DNA of 64,000 nucleotides from Nonomuraea purpurea (GCF_042650645.1 NZ_JBHSBI010000018.1:124001-188000); one strand, 5' to 3'. Positions 26,601 through 34,748 are shown, numbered from the stretch's first letter. Translations and numbers: made by a program. Notes: generated by a model from the sequence alone, not told the origin.

Positions 26601-26921
26601 GCCTTGGCCGGGAAGCTCCATTTGGAGGGGTTTTCGGCGGCGCACACGTTCGGCGATCCCCGTGCGTACGCGTTCGCGCTGGAGGGGCTGGCCGGGGCGC
26701 GCGCCTTGGAGGGCGATGGGACGGGGGCGGCCCTGCTGCTCGGCGCGGCCGACGCCGCCCGTCGCACGGTCGGGGCCCCGCTGCCGGCGGGCGAGCGCGG
26801 GGATGTCGATCGCATCGAGGGTGCGGCGCTGCGTGGGCTGGGGGAGGCGGAATTCGCGGCGGCATTCCGGCGTGGTGCCCGGTTGACGGCAGAGGAGGTC
26901 GTACGGCGGGTGTCGGGTTGA
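23661..26921 (+). CDS. AfsR/SARP-type regulator: BTAD, NB-ARC ATPase and TPRs
   Basis: A 1086-aa transcription regulator. A winged helix (1-95; MRFGVLGPLRVWTEEGEPVP) and bacterial transcriptional activator domain (96-242) are followed by an NB-ARC ATPase with Walker A GPGGVGKT at 294-301 and LLVLDNCEHL as Walker B. The rest is TPR-like helical repeats to the C-terminus. Such proteins couple a ligand or nucleotide signal to gene activation. It is divergent from the MFS exporter, and a bidirectional hairpin lies just beyond its stop. No biosynthetic cluster is adjacent in the window, so it is more likely a local regulator. Confidence 0.92.
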   Translation: MRFGVLGPLRVWTEEGEPVPIGEAKVRTLLADLLAHPGTPVPVHRLVDALWGAELPANPASALQTKVSRLRGALGSAELVVRRSSGYLLRVETEAVDAGRFAAMAARARQNPDPRGRAALLGEALALWRGAAFEEFAEEPFALAAASRLEEERLLALEEHALARIELGEHGPLAVELAELVERHPLRERLRAVHLRALYRAGRQGEALASYQDLRERLARDLGADPGPELMALHQAILRQNPNLTAATSAATAAVDVPLRAALPAQVTPLVGREAELAAARSSLAAHRLVTFTGPGGVGKTRLAIETATLLSDDFADGVWLVELGTLDRGSSGPAVAEHVMTVLGIRDAVQGRARALDQGERLAAALAPRRMLLVLDNCEHLVADVAELVARLLRSAPELRLLTTSRERLGLPGEVLLPVEPLPVPSSLPPHPNAPLPATASTLASELPDGASQAGGGVLEAGAVRLFLARVADAVPGFVAGPVELPAVVEICRRLDGLPLALELAATRVRALGVRELAARLDDRFRLLGAGQRGVPARQRTLKAVIDWSWELLDEPGRTVLRRLSVHAGGCTLEAAEQVCGGDGIDVLDALGRLVDQSLAVVTEGPRYRLLESVAEYSAERLREAGETDLVRTRHARYYTRLVEQARLRGHDQRHWLDRLDAEAANLRRALDHASGHRALTLVTALTWYWVLRGRLDEARRALARARETAAGGEAGVPVGLVAEAGMLQTGVELLQGMGHDSVARVRAAVDAYPATTNPQVMARARWFLGFAMYGVAELEASEVLLEHALAGSEAEDDRWGRAAALFALANTALGHGDLRLAAERAERSAAIFRELGDRWGESETIFALAALAEIRGDYEEAARLLSGGLRMAEELCLWQAVVDRTVALGRLALLRGDFEGGRALHERAARVAAEQAFLPGQWFAMIGLGLGARRQGRLDEAERHLREVLDRFREWGNCGAVALVLGELGFVAELRGDAALAGKLHLEGFSAAHTFGDPRAYAFALEGLAGARALEGDGTGAALLLGAADAARRTVGAPLPAGERGDVDRIEGAALRGLGEAEFAAAFRRGARLTAEEVVRRVSG

Positions 26922-26940
26922 GGGCCGAGGAGGGCGTACG

Positions 26941-26968
26941 GCCCGCCCCCGCCGGAGCGGGAGCGGGC
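26941..26968. terminator. Bidirectional hairpin between convergent genes
   Basis: GCCCGCCCCCGC, CGGA loop, GCGGGAGCGGGC: 11 of 12 pairs. It lies 19 bp after the SARP stop and 14 bp after the amidase stop on the other strand, so it can end both transcripts. Confidence 0.65.
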
Positions 26969-26982
26969 TGTACAGGGGTTGC

Positions 26983-28503
26983 TCAGACTCGGCTGATGCG
27001 CACGGCGTCGGCGATGACGAGGCCCGTGCCGGACGTCCACCGGCTCACACCGACCACGTTGTACGTGCCGGCGTTGAGCGAGAACGTGCCGATGCTCTTC
27101 CACACTCCGCCGCCGGAGCGTTGGTCGACGTAGACGGTCTGGTTGCCGCCCGAGGTCGCCACGATGTACGGAGCCGAGCTGTTGTATCCGGGATCGTCCG
27201 GATACCAGACCTCGACCCGGTACGTCCCCGCGCTCGGGATCGCGGCCGAGTACCACGCCGGGTCGCTGGATGCGACCGGGTCGGCGAAGCGGTAGTCGGC
27301 CCCGTAGCGCTGGGTGGAGTAGGTGGAGGTGCCCCAGTTGGCGCTGGCGCTGAACTGGCCGGACGTGGTGTTGTCGACGGTCGTCGTCCACGACGGGGGG
27401 GTGGTGCCACCGGTCACGTAGTTCATGTACGTGGTCCAGTTCCAGTTCGACCCCGGGTCGGTGTGGGTCGCGCCGGGAACCTCGTTGTGCCCGACGATGC
27501 CGGTCCGGTTCTTGGGGATGCCGTACTTGTCGGCCAGGGCGCGGGTCAGTGCCGCCGATGACCGGTACATGGCGTCGGTGAACCAGGAGGCGTCGTTGAC
27601 GAAGCCCTCGTGCTCGATCCCGATGGACCGGTTGTTGAAGGAGGAGTTCCCCGCGTGCCAGGCGACGTCCTTGTCGCGCACCATCTGGGTGATGGCGCCG
27701 TTGGAGGACTTGACCACGTAGTGGGCCGAGACCTGCGCGGCGGGGTTCTGGAACCAGGAGATGGTGCCCGCGTACGAGCCCTGGGTCACGTGGATGACGA
27801 TGCGGTCGATGTTGTAGCTGGTCTCACGGTTGGAGACCCGGTAGTTGCTGGAGCTGGCGGCGACCCAGGCGGCCGGCGGGTAGTCGGGGCTGGCGGCCTC
27901 GACGGCGCGCTCGTTCAGGTCGCGGACCTTGGCGTATGAGCCGCGGTCGGCGGTGACCTCCTGTGGCTTGACCTGCACGCCGCGGGTGTCGAGGCCGAGG
28001 CCGAGCTGCTCGTACACCGCGTCGGCGTACAGGCGGGCGGTCTCGGGCGAGGCGGCGGCGGAGTACTTGGCCACGGCCTGGTACCAGCGTCCCGTGTCGT
28101 CCCTGGCGGCCTCGTCGAGGCCCAGGGCGTCGGCGTGGGAGCGCAGTACGGCGGCGCCGCCGAGGATGTTGGCGTCGTCGTCCTTGCGGAGCTTGTCGAC
28201 CGGGAGCTTGGTGAGCTCGGCGGCCTTCTCCAGCGAGTGGTTGGTGGGGTTGCTGACCAGGTGCATCACGCCGTAGCCGTTGCTGGCGCTGGGCTCGCCG
28301 CTGTGGCCGTCGAGGTGGGTCTCGGAGTAGGCGAGCGCGACCAGCAGGTCACGGGGTACGTCCTGCTCTGCCGCGGCCTTGTCGAAGGCGGTGGCGAGGG
28401 GCGCGTCCTTGACCTCTGCCGTGGCCGGTTGGCCTGCGGCGATGAGGAGGGCGGCGAGGACAGGGGTGGCGAGGGCTACTAATCGCGTGCGGGCGAGAGT
28501 CAT
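26983..28503 (-). CDS. Secreted N-acetylmuramoyl-L-alanine amidase with golvesin-like C-terminal module
   Basis: A 506-aa exported wall hydrolase. The signal peptide ends about residue 29 (QPATA). An N-terminal lysozyme/transglycosylase-like helical domain (about 30-150; LLVALAYSETHLDG) precedes an amidase_2 domain (about 195-345) with zinc His in RIVIHVTQGSY and in GHNEVPGATHTDPG. The last ~125 residues (TTVDNTTSGQFSASANWGTS to the end) form a golvesin C-terminal-like beta module. The frame is open to 29175, but ATG 28503 has GAGGAGC upstream and starts the signal peptide. Divergent from the GHL10 gene, which ends in the same module. Confidence 0.92.
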   Translation of the reverse strand: MTLARTRLVALATPVLAALLIAAGQPATAEVKDAPLATAFDKAAAEQDVPRDLLVALAYSETHLDGHSGEPSASNGYGVMHLVSNPTNHSLEKAAELTKLPVDKLRKDDDANILGGAAVLRSHADALGLDEAARDDTGRWYQAVAKYSAAASPETARLYADAVYEQLGLGLDTRGVQVKPQEVTADRGSYAKVRDLNERAVEAASPDYPPAAWVAASSSNYRVSNRETSYNIDRIVIHVTQGSYAGTISWFQNPAAQVSAHYVVKSSNGAITQMVRDKDVAWHAGNSSFNNRSIGIEHEGFVNDASWFTDAMYRSSAALTRALADKYGIPKNRTGIVGHNEVPGATHTDPGSNWNWTTYMNYVTGGTTPPSWTTTVDNTTSGQFSASANWGTSTYSTQRYGADYRFADPVASSDPAWYSAAIPSAGTYRVEVWYPDDPGYNSSAPYIVATSGGNQTVYVDQRSGGGVWKSIGTFSLNAGTYNVVGVSRWTSGTGLVIADAVRISRV

Positions 28504-28555
28504 CAGGGGTGCTCCTCGTTCACAAGGGGACAGGGTGCACCGTACTGAAAGCCCT

Positions 28556-28565
28556 GACATATGTC
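28556..28565. promoter_or_regulatory. Palindrome between the divergent wall-hydrolase genes
   Basis: GACATATGTC, a perfect 10-bp palindrome, followed by TTGACA at 28571-28576 (a candidate -35 for the plus-strand gene). Both lie in the 142-bp region shared by the amidase and the GHL10 gene. Could be a common operator. Confidence 0.4.
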
Positions 28566-28645
28566 GATAATTGACATTACTCCCGAGTTGAAGGAAACTT
28601 TTCGCCCTCGCTGACCGGGTGCAAAGATTGGGCCCCTGAAAAGCA

Positions 28646-30646
28646 TTGCGCTTTTTTCGCCGTTCGCTGAAGATTTCCTTCGTGACCGCGCTCCTGCGTA
28701 CTGCCCTGGCCGTGCTCACCGCCGCACTCGTCGGCATCGTGGCCCCGGCACCCGCCTCAGCCGCCGAAACCGCCTCACTCGCCTGCACGACCAACCCCGC
28801 CACCCCCAAGCGCCAGCTCAGGGCCATGTGGATCTCCTCAGTGGCCAACATCGACTGGCCGAGCCGCACGGGGCTGAGCGTCTCGGCGCAGCAGGCCGAG
28901 TTCCGCGCGTGGCTGGACCTGGCCGTGGCCAAGCGCATGAACGCCGTGATCGTGCAGGTCAGGCCGACAGCCGACGCGTTCTGGCCCTCGCCGTACGAGC
29001 CGTGGTCACAGTGGCTGACCGGCACCCAGGGCGGCAACCCCGGGTACGACCCGCTGGCGTTCATGGTCAGCGAGGCCCACGCCCGCAACCTGGAGTTCCA
29101 CGCCTGGTTCAACCCGTACCGGATCGCCAACCACGACGACCCGTCCAAGCTGGTCTCCACGCATCCCGCGCGCAAGAACCCCGACTGGCGCTTCGCCTAC
29201 GGCGGCAAGCTCTACTACAACCCGGGCATCCCCGAGGTCCGCGCCTTCATCGAGGACGCGATCATGGACGCCGTCTCCCGCTACGACGTGGACGGCGTGC
29301 ACCTCGACGACTACTTCTACCCCTATCCGGTCAGCGGCCAGTCCATCCCCGACTCGGCCGCCTACGCCAAGTACGGGGGCTCGTTCGGCAACGTCGCCGA
29401 CTGGCGGCGCGAGAACGTCAACCTGCTCGTCCGCGAGCTGGACCAGCGCATCCACGCGGCCAAGCCGCACGTGTCGTTCGGCATCAGCCCGTTCGGCATC
29501 TGGCGCAACTCCGGCACCGACCCGCTCGGCTCGCGCACCTCGGGGCTGCAGTCGTACGACGCGATCTACGCCGACAGCCGCAAGTGGGTGAAACAGGGCT
29601 GGGTCGACTACCTGGCGCCGCAGATCTACTGGCACATCGGGTTCTCCACCGCCGCCTACGAGGTGCTCACCGCCTGGTGGTCCGACGCGGTCAGCGGCAC
29701 CGACGTACAACTCGTCGTCGGGCAGGCCGCCTACCGCGCCGGCGCCTCGGGGCAGGAGGCGGCCTGGCAGGACCCGGCCGAGCTCAGCGACCACCTGACC
29801 GACAACAGGAAACATCCCGAAGTCGTCGGGGACGTGTTCTTCAGCGCCAAGGACGTCAAAGCCGACCGGATCGGCGCCATGACCAGGCTCGTCAACACCC
29901 ACTACACCAAGCCCGCGCTCCTGCCCGCCCGCGGCTCCGCGAGCGCGCCCGCCGCCCCCGCGATCACCTCGGCCACCAAGGGCGCGAACGGCGTGCAGCT
30001 CGCCTGGACGGGCTCGGCCACGTCGTACGCGGTCTACCGGGTGGACGGCACACCGCAGGCCGCCGACCCGTGCTTCTTCGCCGACGCCCGCAACCTGGTC
30101 AAGACGACCACGCAGAAGACGTTCACCGACACGACGGCCACCGGATCCGCCTACACCTACTACGTGAGCGCGCTCAACAGGACCCACCAGGAGAGCGCGC
30201 CGAGCGCGGGCAAGGCCGTCGGCTCGGGCGGCGGCGGGCCGTTCAGCGTCGTGGTCGACAACGCCGAAGCCGGCTTCACCGCCGGCTCGGCCTGGGGCAC
30301 CTCCACCTACTCCACCCAGCTCCACGGCACCGACTACCGCTTCGCCGACCCGGTCGCCGCCAGCGACCCCGCCTGGTATCGGGCGGCCATCCCGAGCGCG
30401 GGCGACTACCGGGTCGAGGTCTGGTATCCGGCCAACGCCGGTTACAACAGCGCGACGCCGTACATCGTGGCGGCCTCGGGCGGCAACCAGACCGTCGCGG
30501 TCGACCAGCGGACCGGCGGCGGGCAGTGGCGGGTGCTGGGCACGTACACGCTGGCCGCCGGGACGTACAACGTGGTCGGCGTGAGCCGCTGGACCTCCGC
30601 GACCGGCTACGTCATCGCCGACGCCGTGCGCATCACAAAGATCTGA
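28646..30646 (+). CDS. Secreted GHL10 (YngK-like, DUF187) glycosidase with Fn3 and golvesin-like module
   Basis: A 666-aa exported glycoside hydrolase-like protein. A hydrophobic signal (about 13-40, ending APASA) is preceded by FFRRSLKIS, which loosely resembles a twin-arginine motif. The GHL10 domain (about 55-430) has RAMWISSVANIDWP, HAWFNPYRI, VDGVHLDDYFYPYP and YLAPQIYWHIG. A short Fn3-like domain (about 435-530) and a golvesin-like module (about 535-666) follow. TTG 28646 is taken as start; GTG 28682 is a plausible alternative that still leaves a signal peptide. Probably degrades or remodels glycan in the wall or outside. Its last module is about 75 percent identical by eye to that of the divergent amidase. 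Confidence 0.88.
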   Translation: MRFFRRSLKISFVTALLRTALAVLTAALVGIVAPAPASAAETASLACTTNPATPKRQLRAMWISSVANIDWPSRTGLSVSAQQAEFRAWLDLAVAKRMNAVIVQVRPTADAFWPSPYEPWSQWLTGTQGGNPGYDPLAFMVSEAHARNLEFHAWFNPYRIANHDDPSKLVSTHPARKNPDWRFAYGGKLYYNPGIPEVRAFIEDAIMDAVSRYDVDGVHLDDYFYPYPVSGQSIPDSAAYAKYGGSFGNVADWRRENVNLLVRELDQRIHAAKPHVSFGISPFGIWRNSGTDPLGSRTSGLQSYDAIYADSRKWVKQGWVDYLAPQIYWHIGFSTAAYEVLTAWWSDAVSGTDVQLVVGQAAYRAGASGQEAAWQDPAELSDHLTDNRKHPEVVGDVFFSAKDVKADRIGAMTRLVNTHYTKPALLPARGSASAPAAPAITSATKGANGVQLAWTGSATSYAVYRVDGTPQAADPCFFADARNLVKTTTQKTFTDTTATGSAYTYYVSALNRTHQESAPSAGKAVGSGGGGPFSVVVDNAEAGFTAGSAWGTSTYSTQLHGTDYRFADPVAASDPAWYRAAIPSAGDYRVEVWYPANAGYNSATPYIVAASGGNQTVAVDQRTGGGQWRVLGTYTLAAGTYNVVGVSRWTSATGYVIADAVRITKI

Positions 30647-30745
30647 ACCACCCCGGCGGCCCGCGTCGTCGGCATCGTGCGCATCACGAAGGTCTGAACC
30701 CCGGCGGCCTGCGCCATGCGCGTCACGAAGGTCTGAACCCGTCCG
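30626..30745 (+). repeat. Three degenerate copies of the gene's 3' tail
   Basis: The last codons of the GHL10 gene and the bases after the stop (GTGCGCATCACAAAGATCTG then AACC and CCCCGGCGG) recur twice downstream: at about 30677-30710 and 30716-30745. Both extra copies keep the ITKV-stop or VTKV-stop reading. Units are about 40-50 bp apart. It looks like slippage duplication of the gene end. Confidence 0.6.
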
Positions 30746-30832
30746 GCGTCGTCGGCGCCGGGCGGGTTTCGCGGTGCTGAACCCGGCCGGCGGAGGCTGG
30801 GCAGGCCGGTCGGGTGATCGTACGATGAGTGT

Positions 30833-31909
30833 GTGGACGGTGTCCGTCCGCGACCGGTTGACGCGGTTGCGGTCCTGGTCGCGGGAGGCTTGACGCTGGC
30901 GACCGGCTACTCTGGCCCGGTCCTGGTGATCCTGCTGGCGGCCGCGCTGCCGGTGCTCTGGATGCGCAGGGCACCGCTCGCCGTCGCCTGGATCAGCGCA
31001 GGCACGGCCATCCTGATGCTGGTGCTGTACGTGCTCGCCCCTACGGTGGTCCCGCTCCCGAGCGACGTGCTCGTCTGGCCGCCCACCTGCGCCTTCGCCG
31101 CCTACGGCGCGATGGCGTTCGCGGCCGAGCGCGGGGTGCTCCAATGGCTGCCGGTGATCGTCCTGGCCCTGGCCGCGCTGTTCCTCGCCGACTGGCTGCC
31201 GCTGGTTCTGCGCACCGAGACGGCCATCGCGTTCGCGGCCCTGTACGGCAGATACACGGCCGTCCGCGACCGCCTCCGGCGCGAGCTCGACGAACGGTCG
31301 GAGCGGGTCGAGCGCGAACGGCTGGCGGGCGAGATGCACGACGTGGTCACCCACCGGGTGAGCCGGATGGTGCTCCAGGCAGGGGTGCTGGCAGGGGCCG
31401 CGGGCGACGAACGCGCCAGGGCCGCGGCCGAGGAGTTACGCGCGACGGGATGCGAGGCGCTGGACGAACTGCGTCACATGGTGGCGCTGCTGCGACGCGG
31501 CACAGGGGAGGGGTTCGACCTGGGGCTGCCGCTGCCCGACCTGCGTCCGCTGATCACCGAGTCGGCCCGCGCGGGCGTTCCCGCCGAGCTGGTGGTGATC
31601 GGCACGCCTGTGCCGATGTCGGGGGTCGTCGGGCGGACCGCGTACCTGGTCGTCCAGGAGACCCTCACCAACGTGCGCAAGCACGCGCCGGGAGCCGACG
31701 TGCGGGTGCGGGTCCGCTACCTTCGCGGCGTCGTGCGGATCGGCATCCACAACAGCCCCGGCCTGCCGGACGCCTGGGTCGCCGCCACCGCCCCGGGCAT
31801 GGGCCTGCTCGACCTGCGGCAGCGGGTGGAGGTCGCCGGCGGCACCCTGGAGACACGCGAGGACGACGACGGCGGTTTCCTCGTGGAGGCCACCCTGCCC
31901 ACGTCGTGA
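30833..31909 (+). CDS. Orphan sensor histidine kinase (NarL/DesK type)
   Basis: A 358-aa membrane kinase. Four or five N-terminal membrane segments (about 10-140) lead to a HisKA_3 box ERERLAGEMHDVVTHRVSRM with phospho-acceptor H169. The ATPase domain has the N box ETLTNVRKHAPG and the G box GMGLLDLRQRVEVAGG. GTG 30833. Kinases of this type normally pair with a LuxR-type response regulator; none is adjacent, and the 3' side is a scar-like region, so the partner may have been lost. Confidence 0.88.
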   Translation: MDGVRPRPVDAVAVLVAGGLTLATGYSGPVLVILLAAALPVLWMRRAPLAVAWISAGTAILMLVLYVLAPTVVPLPSDVLVWPPTCAFAAYGAMAFAAERGVLQWLPVIVLALAALFLADWLPLVLRTETAIAFAALYGRYTAVRDRLRRELDERSERVERERLAGEMHDVVTHRVSRMVLQAGVLAGAAGDERARAAAEELRATGCEALDELRHMVALLRRGTGEGFDLGLPLPDLRPLITESARAGVPAELVVIGTPVPMSGVVGRTAYLVVQETLTNVRKHAPGADVRVRVRYLRGVVRIGIHNSPGLPDAWVAATAPGMGLLDLRQRVEVAGGTLETREDDDGGFLVEATLPTS

Positions 31910-31910
31910 G

Positions 31911-32132
31911 TCAGCGCCAGTCGTCGGGGACGCGCTGGAGGTCGGCGACCACCTCCATCTGGGCCGGCATCCGCTCACTCTCGCGTACGGGCCTGCCCGG
32001 TGCGGCGGTGCCCGGTCGCGCCGAAGCCGACCGGGGCACAGTCAGGCCAGTGAGCTGGGCGTCGGCCTCGACGGGGTCGTAGCCGGGCAGGGCGTCGGCA
32101 AGGTGCTGGCGCCCGCGCTGAGCAGCCGGGTC
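31911..32132 (-). pseudogene. C-terminal remnant on the minus strand
   Basis: The last ~65 codons before the stop at 31911 have very high third-position GC on the minus strand and a plausible protein end (QMEVVADLQRVPDDWR). Toward 32130 the bias fades and no start codon is found in frame there. It ends one base after the histidine kinase stop. It looks like the 3' end of a gene whose 5' part is missing. Family not recognised. Confidence 0.35.
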
Positions 32133-32417
32133 AACGCCCCGCTCCGCCAGATCGCGCAGAACCTGAACCGTCCGCTGCCGGTCGGCGCCGGCGGCGCGCG
32201 CGTGCCGTCGCAGCCCACCACCCCCGGCGGCCCCCTGACGATGTTCTTGGGCAGGAAGAGGGGCAACAACAACGAGGACGATGACTGGGGGCTCAACCAG
32301 AAGAACAGGAAAGAGCACACCTCGAGCGAGAGCAGCTCCACCAAGGACAAGCACGAGAACGCCGGTGCCCACGGTGGCCGGCGGAACATCCCGCCGAACC
32401 CCAACAAGAGGAACTGA
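32103..32417 (+). CDS. Hypothetical hydrophilic protein, possibly a 5'-truncated gene
   Basis: Coding bias is near saturation in this plus-strand frame from about 32080 to the stop at 32417. The first in-frame GTG is at 32103 (104 aa) and has no good ribosome site, while the coding signal begins slightly before it (SELGVGLDGVVAGQGVGKVL), so the gene may have lost its 5' end. The C-terminal half is low-complexity: GNNNEDDDWGLNQKNRKEH, then Ser/Lys/His/Asn-rich. No family recognised. Confidence 0.45.
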   Translation: MLAPALSSRVNAPLRQIAQNLNRPLPVGAGGARVPSQPTTPGGPLTMFLGRKRGNNNEDDDWGLNQKNRKEHTSSESSSTKDKHENAGAHGGRRNIPPNPNKRN

Positions 32418-32444
32418 TGAGCACCCGGCAGCGGGGCCGATCGC

Positions 32445-32864
32445 TCAGTCGGGCGCCCAGTACTTCTCCATGATCTTCTCCAGGTGCCGCACCACCGGCT
32501 GCCAGCCGTCCGGCAGCGTGTAGCGGCTGGCCCGCCGCTGGTCGTAGGCGAGCGTGTACTTGATGAAGTCGGCCCCCTGCGGCCGAGGCTCCGACCCGCC
32601 GATCCGCAGTTTCTTCAGGTACGTCCTGAGCGTGCGGTTCTCCTTGGCCGTCAGGCACTTGTCCACGGCCGGCCCCGTACGCCGGCTGAGCCGGACGCAA
32701 CCGTTGCCGTAGACGAGCACCCGGTCATTGAGCCCCGCGAACCCGCCCTCCTTGCGGAAGTCGACCAGGACCTTCCTGGACGCCGCGTCGGCCTGGGCCG
32801 GCGGCATGGACGCGGTCGTGGCCAGCAGCAGCGCCGGCAGGAGCACGATTCGCCAATTCCTCAT
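32445..32864 (-). CDS. Secreted emfourin-like protein
   Basis: A 139-aa exported protein. The signal peptide ends about residue 26 (PPAQADA). The mature part has KVLVDFRKEGGFAGLNDRVL and later LRTYLKKLRIGG and DFIKYTLAYDQRRASRYTLP, which follow the pattern of the emfourin family, inhibitors of thermolysin-like (M4) proteases. The resemblance is by eye. It begins 31 bp after the permease gene on the same strand and is probably the last gene of the PadR-controlled operon. A secreted M4 protease gene lies 10 kb away at 42078, so a local inhibitor role is conceivable. Confidence 0.6.
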   Translation of the reverse strand: MRNWRIVLLPALLLATTASMPPAQADAASRKVLVDFRKEGGFAGLNDRVLVYGNGCVRLSRRTGPAVDKCLTAKENRTLRTYLKKLRIGGSEPRPQGADFIKYTLAYDQRRASRYTLPDGWQPVVRHLEKIMEKYWAPD

Positions 32865-32895
32865 ACCTCTATGACGCAGCGGAGGCGGAAACGGC

Positions 32896-34074
32896 TCACC
32901 TGAGCGCGTCCACCGGTTCCATCCTGGCCGCCCGCAGCGCCGGGTAGAGCCCCGCCAGCAGCCCGACCACGGCCCCCGCGACGGGGGCCGCGATGGCCAG
33001 GCGCGCGTCCAGGAGCGGCGTCCACTGTTTGGCGGCCGAGACGGCGACGACCACGACCAAGCCCACGCTGGCGCCGATCACCCCGCCGGTCAGCCCGATC
33101 AGCGTCGACTCCAGCAGGAACTGGGCGGCGATGTGCCGCCTGGCCGCGCCGAGCGCGCGCCGCAGGCCGATCTCGGGCACGCGCTCCATCACGGTGACGA
33201 GCGTGACGTTCGCGATGCCGATGGCGCCGACGACGAGCGAGACCAGGCCGAGGATCAGGAAGAGCGCGTTGACGTCGTCCTGCGCCTGGTCCCGCGCCCT
33301 GGTGGGGCTGGGCGGGGAGACGACCTGCAGCATGTCGGCGTTGCCTGGGCTGAGCGCGGTCGGGGCCTGGCCGGCGATCAGCCCTGCGGCGCCCAGGGTG
33401 GTGTTGACCAGCACTCTGGTGACGTCGCGCAGCCCGAACTGGCTGCCCACGGTGGGCGGCACGAGCACGGCGGTGCTCAGGTTCCGCTCGCGGCGCAGGT
33501 CGCCGAGGATGCCGATGACCGTGTACGCGTGCTTGCCGATGAAGATCGCCGGCGCCCTGTCGAGCCGGGTGACGCCGAGCATCTTGGCCGCCTGGTCGCC
33601 GATCACCGCGACCCGGTCGCCCCGCTGGATGTGGCCGGTGTCGAAGAACCGGCCCTGGACGATGCGGCCGCGCGCCGCCTCGGGCAACCCCGGAGTCGTG
33701 GCCAGCACGGACAGGTTCTGCGTGGTGACCCGGGTGGGGTCGACGATGTCGTTGGAACGCACGGACAGGTTCGTGCTCTCCTTCGACTCGGCCACGGCGG
33801 CGGCCGACTCCACGCCGCGCAGCCGGGTCAGGCGGTCGACCGCGTCCCAGGTCACCAGCGGCTTGTTCGGCGACTCGGGCACCTCGACCGTGATGGCCGT
33901 GGCCACCAACTCGTCGAATCGGCCGACGATCTGGTTGCCCGCGGTCGCGGCCACGCCGAGTGTGACGACCAGGGTGGTGATGCCGAGCACGGTGCCGAGC
34001 GTGGTCAGGGCCGAGCGCACCGGCCTGGCGAGCATGCCGGCGACGGACTCGCCGATCAGGTCACGTATGTGCAT
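32896..34074 (-). CDS. MacB/FtsX-type ABC transporter permease
   Basis: A 392-aa permease. One N-terminal membrane segment (about 20-45; LTTLGTVLGITTLVVTLGVA) precedes a ~200-residue extracytoplasmic MacB_PCD domain, then three C-terminal segments of the FtsX domain (FLILGLVSLVVGAIGIANVT; LIGLTGGVIGASVGLVVVVA; IAAPVAGAVVGLLAGLYPAL). ERVPEIGLRRALGAARR is typical of MacB. ATG 34074 overlaps the ATPase stop by one base (TGATG); the frame extends upstream but only inside that gene. Works with the ATPase and adaptor in a MacAB-like mechanotransmission or export system. Confidence 0.93.
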   Translation of the reverse strand: MHIRDLIGESVAGMLARPVRSALTTLGTVLGITTLVVTLGVAATAGNQIVGRFDELVATAITVEVPESPNKPLVTWDAVDRLTRLRGVESAAAVAESKESTNLSVRSNDIVDPTRVTTQNLSVLATTPGLPEAARGRIVQGRFFDTGHIQRGDRVAVIGDQAAKMLGVTRLDRAPAIFIGKHAYTVIGILGDLRRERNLSTAVLVPPTVGSQFGLRDVTRVLVNTTLGAAGLIAGQAPTALSPGNADMLQVVSPPSPTRARDQAQDDVNALFLILGLVSLVVGAIGIANVTLVTVMERVPEIGLRRALGAARRHIAAQFLLESTLIGLTGGVIGASVGLVVVVAVSAAKQWTPLLDARLAIAAPVAGAVVGLLAGLYPALRAARMEPVDALR

Positions 34075-34748
34075 CACAGCTCCGTCAGCGCGCCGTCGGT
34101 GATCCTGACCCGGCGTCCCGCCCGTGCGCTGACCTCCTGCTCGTGTGTGATCACGACGATCGTCAGCCCCTGTTCGCGCAGCTCGTCGAACAGGTCGAGG
34201 ACCGCTTCGGTGTTGCGGCTGTCCAGGTTGCCCGTGGGCTCGTCGCACAGCAGCAGGGACGGCTCGCCCAGCAGCGCCCTGGCGATGGCCGCGCGCTGGC
34301 GTTCGCCGCCTGACAGCCGGTCGGGCGGGAACTCCGTCCGGTGTGCCAGGCCGACGCGTTCGAGCGCCGCCAGCGCCCGTTCGCGCCTGCCCTTGCGGCT
34401 CTGCCTGCCGTAGATCTCGGCGAGCATGACGTTCTCGACCACGCTGCGGTGGGAGAGCAGGTGGAAGGACTGGAAGACGAAGCCGATCCGGTCGCCGCGC
34501 AGCCTGGTCCTGGCCCCGTCACGCATCGTGGTCGTGTCGATGCCGTCCAGACGGTAGCCGCCGGAGGTGGGCCGGTCCAGCAGGCCCAGCACGTTGAGCA
34601 GGGTCGACTTGCCCGAGCCCGACGGCCCGATGATCGCCAGGTAGTCGCCCCGGCCCACGCGCAGGGAGACCGTGTCCAGCGCCCGCACCGGCGGCTGCGA
34701 GGGGAAGTCCCTGCAGATCCCGTCGAGCTCGATGACCGGCTCAGGCAC
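34074..34748 (-). CDS. MacB-type ABC transporter ATPase
   Basis: A 224-aa ATP-binding subunit of the LolD/MacB family. Walker A is GPSGSGKST, the signature LSGGERQRAAIARALL, Walker B LLLCDEPTGNLD and the H-loop VVITHEQEV. GTG 34748 lies inside the end of the adaptor gene (8-bp overlap), and its stop overlaps the permease ATG. Three coupled genes therefore encode adaptor, ATPase and permease. Confidence 0.95.
   Translation of the reverse strand: MPEPVIELDGICRDFPSQPPVRALDTVSLRVGRGDYLAIIGPSGSGKSTLLNVLGLLDRPTSGGYRLDGIDTTTMRDGARTRLRGDRIGFVFQSFHLLSHRSVVENVMLAEIYGRQSRKGRRERALAALERVGLAHRTEFPPDRLSGGERQRAAIARALLGEPSLLLCDEPTGNLDSRNTEAVLDLFDELREQGLTIVVITHEQEVSARAGRRVRITDGALTEL

Noticed and set aside
30661..30760. 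Separate small gene after the GHL10 gene
   Set aside because: The sequence consists of degenerate copies of the gene's tail, with stops and no start or ribosome site.
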